Shown: positions 62,352 to 64,000 of the stretch, one piece after another | How positions within the stretch are numbered: the first letter of the stretch is position 1 | Layout of the letters: every line of letters starts with the position of its first letter | Assembly (NCBI GenBank): GCA_016165875.1 | Contig: JABBOT010000012.1 | Coordinates: forward strand, 11,411,934 to 11,475,933 | Length of the DNA stretch: 64,000 nt | Source: Acanthopleura granulata | Lineage: Eukaryota > Mollusca > Polyplacophora > Chitonida > Chitonidae | Direction of reading: 5' to 3' | Program-made: the position numbers and the translations under genes | Notes under the pieces: model-generated | Told to the model about the DNA's origin: nothing | The model's input: the letters and a program-made list of their open reading frames with translations, nothing else | The model's database searches: none

Positions 62352-64000
62352 GTAATGATATATCCACAGCTTTCTTTACAGACTTTTGTGATGTGGGTTC
62401 TCTCAAACCCACGCTGGATGAGTGAATGCCATAAGTGGACGAGGAGTGTGCTTTTTATCCTTACAAGTCGTAACCTATTCAGCCAGTATTTTCAGTGTGA
62501 CCTGCCTCTAATTTTTGTATGAACTAAGTTATGTTGCACTTAGCGACATACTTCACATAGCCATACTGTAATGTGATGTGTGTTTGATTTACGTATTTAT
62601 CACATGTGCTTACATGTGTGAAAAGAAGTGTTAGTGTTAATGGTTAACGATTTGACATAATCCAAGAAAAGTCGAAAATGCTGAAAGTGCCTACAACTTT
62701 TTAGCTTTGATAAACTCTAAGGCTAATGTTGACATTTGTGTAGATATATGTTGATGGTACAGTCATCTCAGCCTGTCTTTTCTATGTTACCTACATTGAA
62801 GAGTGGGGATTTGTGTCAACTGTCAAACTGTAATACTATGGATGCTACAGGTTGATGAAGGGAGACAGGTCCTGGAAAGCATTTAGTGGCAGTCATAAAG
62901 CGACATTGGTGTGGCTGTTGGCATATCAGTGTGCTTGTGCAGATTTGGTCATACGGTAAATAAAGAGAAGCACATGGTGATTTATGCATATTTTACAACA
63001 TTGTAACCATTGATGACAATGTAGCTTTCAATTTATCTAGTATGTATTTCTCAGTTTTTGACTTGAAACTGTTCTGTAGTCCACGTAAAGTCAGAGGTAT
63101 CACAAACACTCATTTAAACTGCACAGAATATACTGAATTGTGTCTGACCGTCAAAGTTTACAATGCTCTAACCTAGATGACATGCCAGTGTTTATGTACG
63201 TTGTTTAAGAAATGAATCTGTGAGTACTTGCTACTCAGATGTACTTTAGTTCATCGATAACATAGTTTCTGAAAATTTTTGCCCATGATCGGAAAATGTG
63301 AATGAAATGGGAGGGCTGAGAGATATAAAATGTGCCTGAAAAATGAAAATCATTTGGGCATAACTTTCTTCATCATTCCTAAAACCGTAATCTTTGTTTT
63401 AAAGCTCCATTTTCATGTGTCTTTCAAGTGAAGTTTTGGAAAGCAAATCACACCTGAGCCCGTCAGAAATTCATGTCCATTTTATGTATCTTATCATGTT
63501 ACATATTATCACATTCCTCAACTCAGACAGTCATTTTATGTAATACTTCCTTGTCATGCAAATATTGTCATTTCATCAAGTTTTTACGTATAATTTTTTC
63601 TGTAGGAATCCAATGTGTTATCTGTCTTTGAAGTCACTCTTTCATTTGACTTTCAGCTAGATATTCCCTCTTGAGGTAAGGAAACAGTGTTCACTAGTGT
63701 TTTCTGTTGACCGCTTTCTGTCCACAAACAGTAACGAGTAAATACTTGTTACATGTATTTATTTGTGATCAGCTCAGGATCGTTTGTCTGTTCTCATCAT
63801 ATCCAGCCATCGTTTGTGTTCTTTTGGCTCGTACATTTATTTTGGACTAGAGAAGAACTCGGCTGATTACAGAGTAGAACTTACTTCATTTCTTGTTGGA
63901 CACCGAACTGCTGACCTTGTCTTATTTCAGGCTGGCTGTCACTTGGCAAGGGAGGGAATTCAATGCGGGACCTATTGTAAATTTAAAAGTACATTTATTG
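62352..64000. other. WDR20 first coding intron, partial
   Basis: From the GTAATG donor to the window edge no exon resembling the next part of WDR20 is visible, and no recognisable repeat of the families above. Confidence 0.7.

Noticed and set aside
62352..62522. Continuation of the WDR20 ORF past 62351
   Set aside because: Similarity to WDR20 ends exactly at the AAG|GTAATG donor; what follows is intron read-through.

Overview
This is a eukaryotic, intron-rich, AT-rich nuclear window. The proteins are animal. The repeat landscape points to a lophotrochozoan marine invertebrate, most likely a mollusc: many tRNA-headed SINEs ending in an (AAAT)n tail, frequent TACATGTA palindromes, short exons in long introns. 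The species call is inference. There are no operons, prokaryotic genes or viral genes.

Three protein-coding genes can be supported. (1) A phospholipase C beta-4 type gene (PLCB4/norpA group), minus strand. Only its 5' end is here: a probable untranslated first exon near 27.6 kb, the ATG exon at 16873-16986 and one more coding exon at 15529-15609. The rest must lie left of base 1. (2) A complete VPS54 gene, minus strand, 60867 down to 37661. I resolved 26 exons with GT-AG boundaries and compatible phases, giving a 972-residue GARP-complex subunit. (3) The first coding exon of WDR20, plus strand, 62103-62351, continuing to the right of the window. VPS54 and WDR20 are head to head across about 1.2 kb that holds promoter-like motifs.

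Layout: 1-15528 PLCB4 intron; 15529-16986 two PLCB4 coding exons; 16987-27570 PLCB4 first intron with a 1.4-kb array of 72-bp repeats; 27571 to about 27.8 kb presumed PLCB4 first exon and promoter; 27.85-37.66 kb intergenic and full of SINE pieces; 37661-60867 VPS54; 60868-62102 shared promoter region; 62352-64000 WDR20 intron.

The genes have no obvious common pathway: Gq-coupled phosphoinositide signalling (PLCB4), endosome-to-Golgi tethering (VPS54) and control of USP12/USP46 deubiquitinases (WDR20). I found no unmistakable new gene system. The most interesting structures are the 72-bp array, which appears to derive from the 3' part of the local SINE; a MITE with clear inverted ends; a palindromic tRNA-like element; a two-finger zinc-binding exon at the VPS54 N-terminus; and a possible extra plus-strand first exon in the divergent promoter.
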